The notes beneath the pieces were generated by a model. The model did not search any database. It saw only the letters and a list, made by a program, of their open reading frames with translations, and was not told the origin of the DNA. 64,000 nucleotides of DNA from Rhizobium herbae (GTDB lineage Bacteria; Pseudomonadota; Alphaproteobacteria; Rhizobiales; Rhizobiaceae). A program made the position numbers and the translations under genes. The stretch covers positions 223,030 to 287,029 of the forward strand of contig NZ_JAGGJV010000009.1 in NCBI RefSeq assembly GCF_017873135.1, written 5' to 3'. Below are positions 61,359 through 64,000 of this stretch, in pieces (position 1 is the first letter of the stretch; the number at the start of each line of letters is the position of its first letter).

Positions 61359-62864
61359 TCAAAGCGGCAGGCGGACGATCGCCGTCAATCCTGCCCGCAA
61401 ATATTCGACCTTCACCGAGCTGCCCATCACCTTGTCGAGGCTTCGCTCGATCAGGATAGATCCAAAACCGCGCCGCGTCGGCTCATCGACGGGCGGACCG
61501 CCAACCTCCGTCCATGTCATATGCAGAACGCGATGGCCATCTTCATCGACACCGCGCGCGGTCAATACCACCTTGCCGCCAGGAACCGACAGCGATCCAT
61601 ATTTCGCGGCATTGGTCGCCAGTTCGTGCAGAACCAGCCCGAGGCCGACGGCCTGATCCGGGCCGAGCAGAATCTCGTCCTTGTGGATTTCGACCTGCTT
61701 TTCATAGTCACGCACATGCGGCGCCAGTTGTTTGGCGAGCAGCGCGGAAAGGCGGATCTCGCCCCATTCGTGATCCGATAGCAGCCCATGCGCTTCGGAA
61801 ATCGCCTGAAGCCTGCCGGCAAACGCCGTCATGAATTCCTGTGGATCGCTTGTCCGTCGCAGCGTCTGGCGGGCCAATGACTGCAGCATCGCAAGCGTGT
61901 TCTTGACCCGATGGTTGAGTTCGCGCAGAAGCAAACGGGTCCGCTGGGCCGCCCCCTGTTCTTCGGTCACGTCGATGTTGATTCCGAGAAAAAGCGTCGG
62001 CTTGCCTCGTGCGTCACGTTCATGCACGCGGCCACGTCCGAGCAGCCAGCGTCCTGTAGACGCCACCCGGAAAGTTCCGTCATACTCTTCATCCTGCGCC
62101 ATCGCGGAACGCAGCTTCGAAAGCGTTGCTGCGCGGTCGTCATGATGAATGGCACTAAAAATATCTCTGGCATGGACGCTCTTTGTCGGCGCCATGCCGA
62201 ACATGCGCAGCATCGGCTGGTTGCATGAAACCTTGCCGGAGCGGACATCCCAAAGCCAGCTGCCGACATTGGCCGCATCCAGCGCCATGGCGTGCCGCTG
62301 TTCCTCTCGGGAAAGGGCGGCTTCCTTCAGCGCACGCTGATGCGCCTCGTGCTTCAACTTGAAGAGCGAGGAGGCTATACGCGACAGTCTCTGCAATTGC
62401 GTCACGAGCAGCGGAGCCAGATCGAGGCGCGGCTTGACATCGAAAACACAGATCGTGCCCACCGGCTGCTCGTCGATGACCAGCGGAACGCCTGCATAAA
62501 ACCGTAGAAACGGTGCACCCACGACACGCGGCTGGCGGGCAAACCGAGGATCGGCAGCCGCATCTGCGACAATCAGCGCCTCATCGGAAGACCCGGCTAT
62601 CGTATGCATGCAAAACGACTCCGCCGAAGGCGCATGCTTCTCATCGGTCCCGACAGCTGCCTTGAACCATTGATGCTTGGCGTCCACAAGTGTCACCAAC
62701 GCCACCGGAGCATCGAAAAGACTGGCAGCGATCTCGGCAAGGTCGCGAAAATCGGCATCCGGCTCGGCCATATCCGGGACGACTGAATGCAGGACACCAA
62801 GCCGCTGGGCCGATGTCAGCGTCGCGGTGGCCGCTGTCTGCGGATCGTTATTTTTTCTGGTCAT
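61359..62864 (-). CDS. HWE-family histidine kinase with GAF and PAS domains
   Basis: A 501-residue soluble sensor kinase. Residues 35-165 form a GAF domain (FDAPVALVTLVDAKHQWFKAAVG ... FYAGVPLVIDEQPVGTICVFD), residues 190-305 a PAS domain (ANVGSWLWDVRSGKVSCNQPMLRMFGM ... LGINIDVTEEQ), followed by the HWE kinase core with the phospho-acceptor His318 in ELNHRVKNTLAMLQSLARQT and the ATP-binding LVLHELATNAAKYGSLSVPGG. HWE kinases near ecfG commonly phosphorylate PhyR. The start is the ATG at 62864. It is the next gene downstream of ecfG, 190 bases after its stop. Confidence 0.9.
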   Translation of the reverse strand: MTRKNNDPQTAATATLTSAQRLGVLHSVVPDMAEPDADFRDLAEIAASLFDAPVALVTLVDAKHQWFKAAVGTDEKHAPSAESFCMHTIAGSSDEALIVADAAADPRFARQPRVVGAPFLRFYAGVPLVIDEQPVGTICVFDVKPRLDLAPLLVTQLQRLSRIASSLFKLKHEAHQRALKEAALSREEQRHAMALDAANVGSWLWDVRSGKVSCNQPMLRMFGMAPTKSVHARDIFSAIHHDDRAATLSKLRSAMAQDEEYDGTFRVASTGRWLLGRGRVHERDARGKPTLFLGINIDVTEEQGAAQRTRLLLRELNHRVKNTLAMLQSLARQTLRRTSDPQEFMTAFAGRLQAISEAHGLLSDHEWGEIRLSALLAKQLAPHVRDYEKQVEIHKDEILLGPDQAVGLGLVLHELATNAAKYGSLSVPGGKVVLTARGVDEDGHRVLHMTWTEVGGPPVDEPTRRGFGSILIERSLDKVMGSSVKVEYLRAGLTAIVRLPL

Positions 62865-63054
62865 GAATTTCCACACCCAGCCCCGGACGCCGTCACTGTC
62901 TGGAACCCGCTGCATCCCCCTTGCAGCGTACCTGTCGCAGTTTCTGCACGATTGTGACCAGCGACGCAATCATACCCTGACGGCATGATGTCCCGCGGGA
63001 AGAAACATCCTCCAAATCTCGAAACAACAGTTGCGGGACATCGAAAATTTACTA

Positions 63055-63621
63055 TCAGGACACGAAAGCCCGCGACGTGATCGGCGCAGATGTTGCGTCA
63101 GGACCATATTCGTTTTCGCCGGTGATCTGCAGTATATCCTGAAGTCTCTGGCGGGCGCGATTGACGCGGCTCTTGATCGTCCCGAGCGCGCAGCCGCAGA
63201 TTTCCGCTGCTTCTTCGTAGGAAAACCCGGACGCGCCGACCAGAATGATCGCCTCCCTCTGGTCGGGCGGCAATGTTTCGAGAGCGCGCTTGAAATCCTG
63301 GAGATCGAGCGATCCATACTGTGCCGGATGCTGGGCAAGCGACTCGGTGAAATAGCCGTCGCTGTCTTGAACCTCACGGCCGCGCTTGCGCATCTGGCTA
63401 TAGAGTTCGTTGCGCAGGATGGTGAATAGCCACGCCTTCATGTTCGTGCCCATCTCGAAATGGTCCTGCTTGGCCCACGCCTTCATGATGGTATCCTGAA
63501 CGAGATCGTCGGCCCGGTCGTGCCGGCCAATCAACGACATGGCAAAGGCGCGCAGGCTGGGAAGGGCTGCGAGCATCTCACGCTTGAAACTGGGTTCCTC
63601 AGACGTCATGCCACCGCTCAT
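63055..63621 (-). CDS. ecfG: General stress sigma factor EcfG
   Basis: A 188-residue ECF sigma factor of the EcfG (ECF15) group. Region 2 is LIGRHDRADDLVQDTIMKAWAKQDHFEMGTNMKAWLFTILRNELYSQMRKRGREV and region 4 is LETLPPDQREAIILVGASGFSYEEAAEICGCALGTIKSRVNRARQRL. It directs RNA polymerase to GGAAC-N16/17-GTT promoters once PhyR removes NepR. Its ATG at 63621 overlaps the nepR stop as ATGA. Confidence 0.94.
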   Translation of the reverse strand: MSGGMTSEEPSFKREMLAALPSLRAFAMSLIGRHDRADDLVQDTIMKAWAKQDHFEMGTNMKAWLFTILRNELYSQMRKRGREVQDSDGYFTESLAQHPAQYGSLDLQDFKRALETLPPDQREAIILVGASGFSYEEAAEICGCALGTIKSRVNRARQRLQDILQITGENEYGPDATSAPITSRAFVS

Positions 63622-63812
63622 TCTGCCACATCCGCCATCGACTGGCGTTCGACCGCATCGAGTTTCTCTAGCAGGTCGAGGAACCGGTCCGGAATGGCTT
63701 CTTCCTGTACAGAAAGATAGAGTGCGCGGAGCTTCGTTGCAATCTGCGCGTTTGGATTGTCGGCACGCACAGACATTGCAGCCTCGCGCCCTGCCCCAGT
63801 TTTGTAGGTCAT
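63618..63812 (-). CDS. nepR: Anti-sigma factor NepR
   Basis: A 64-residue NepR. The family core (QIATKLRALYLSVQEEAIPDRFLDLLEKLDAVE) gives the two helices that clamp EcfG or the PhyR sigma-like domain. ATGA overlap couples it to ecfG. The start is the ATG at 63812; an internal ATG at 63776 is also possible. The divergent phyR start is at 63954. Confidence 0.93.
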   Translation of the reverse strand: MTYKTGAGREAAMSVRADNPNAQIATKLRALYLSVQEEAIPDRFLDLLEKLDAVERQSMADVAE

Positions 63813-63849
63813 AAAGTCAAAATACCTTCAGAAGTTCATCTGGCTGCAT

Positions 63850-63874
63850 AATGCGCCGCGAAAAAATTTGTTCC
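63850..63874 (-). promoter_or_regulatory. EcfG-type promoter of nepR-ecfG
   Basis: On the minus strand GGAAC (63874-63870) is followed after 18 bases by TT (63851-63850). This fits the looser GGAAC-N18/19-TT form reported for Sinorhizobium RpoE2. It allows autoregulation of nepR-ecfG. Confidence 0.55.
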
Positions 63875-63881
63875 ATGGAAA

Positions 63882-63905
63882 GGAACCTTTTTTTCGCATC
63901 GCGTT
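63882..63905 (+). promoter_or_regulatory. EcfG-type promoter of phyR
   Basis: GGAAC (63882-63886) and GTT (63903-63905) are 16 bases apart, on the strand of phyR and 48 bases before its ATG. It is back to back with the nepR-ecfG promoter. Confidence 0.7.
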
Positions 63906-63953
63906 TCCCCGCTGTCATGGCCATCACATCGGCCAGATTGAGGGAGTTCATAT

Positions 63954-64000
63954 ATGTCACTTTCCACCCGGATCGCCCCGTTCCTGCCCTATTTGCGCAG
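63954..64000 (+). CDS. phyR: Response regulator PhyR (partial, N-terminus only)
   Basis: Fifteen codons are visible, MSLSTRIAPFLPYLR, which is the well conserved beginning of PhyR's sigma-like domain. GGGAG lies 7 bases before the ATG. PhyR releases EcfG from NepR when phosphorylated. The divergent nepR-ecfG pair confirms the call. The gene continues past the right edge. Confidence 0.88.
   Translation, partial: MSLSTRIAPFLPYLR

Overview
The window reads as chromosomal DNA of a Rhizobiaceae alphaproteobacterium (Agrobacterium/Rhizobium type). It is GC-rich, densely coding and full of ABC importers. It carries a chvE-gguABC block with its LysR regulator gbpR, a hmuPSTUV heme locus, thuAB, and the start of the phyR/nepR/ecfG general stress module. 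I see no insertion sequence, prophage, CRISPR array or rRNA. The only likely mobile genes are two toxin-antitoxin pairs. The only RNA gene I can support is one tRNA-Arg(CCG).

Layout. 0-8 kb: the start of a sugar-binding protein gene (cut by the edge), an AraC regulator, an FMN-dependent lactate-type dehydrogenase, a RelE/HigA-type toxin-antitoxin pair, and a purine-breakdown operon (puuE-uraD-allA-uraH) with a DUF1045 gene upstream. 8-16 kb: a PRC-barrel stress gene, a split MnmC pair (FAD oxidase and MnmD), a pyrrolysine-free MttB homologue, an AlkC-like DNA glycosylase and an RhlE-type RNA helicase. 17.6-20.9 kb: ATP-grasp, alpha-E and transglutaminase genes. 20.9-21.6 kb: a Phd/VapC pair behind a 41-bp perfect palindrome.

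21.6-31.4 kb: the chvE operon, in the order chvE, gguA, gguB, gguC, aldehyde dehydrogenase, arabonate dehydratase. It couples sugar import to conversion of arabonate into 2-oxoglutarate, with gbpR divergent. 32.5-38.4 kb: idhA with an IolR-type box, a ROK repressor, and xylFHG with a palindromic operator. 38.6-46.6 kb: tRNA-Arg, a berberine-bridge-type oxidase, and a dipeptidase plus five-gene Dpp transporter operon. 47-52 kb: a DUF4105 gene, a LacI regulator with thuAB and a LacI-type operator, and a TetR/SMR efflux pair with a 14-bp operator.

52.9-60.3 kb: iron and heme. A minus-strand operon (DUF2325, a small unknown protein, an IsdG-like monooxygenase, a VOC protein) sits beside tonB and hmuPSTUV. 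TGA-N9-TCA boxes like those of rhizobial iron regulators lie in both control regions. 60.4-64 kb: two small stress/membrane genes, an HWE histidine kinase, ecfG, nepR and the first codons of phyR. GGAAC-N16/17-GTT promoters precede the PRC-barrel gene, the DUF883 gene and phyR, which ties distant genes to the stress module at the right end.

The less described parts worth attention are the DUF2325-led iron operon, the ATP-grasp/alpha-E/transglutaminase trio, the solitary MttB homologue, the divergent split MnmC pair, and several long perfect palindromes in front of regulated genes.
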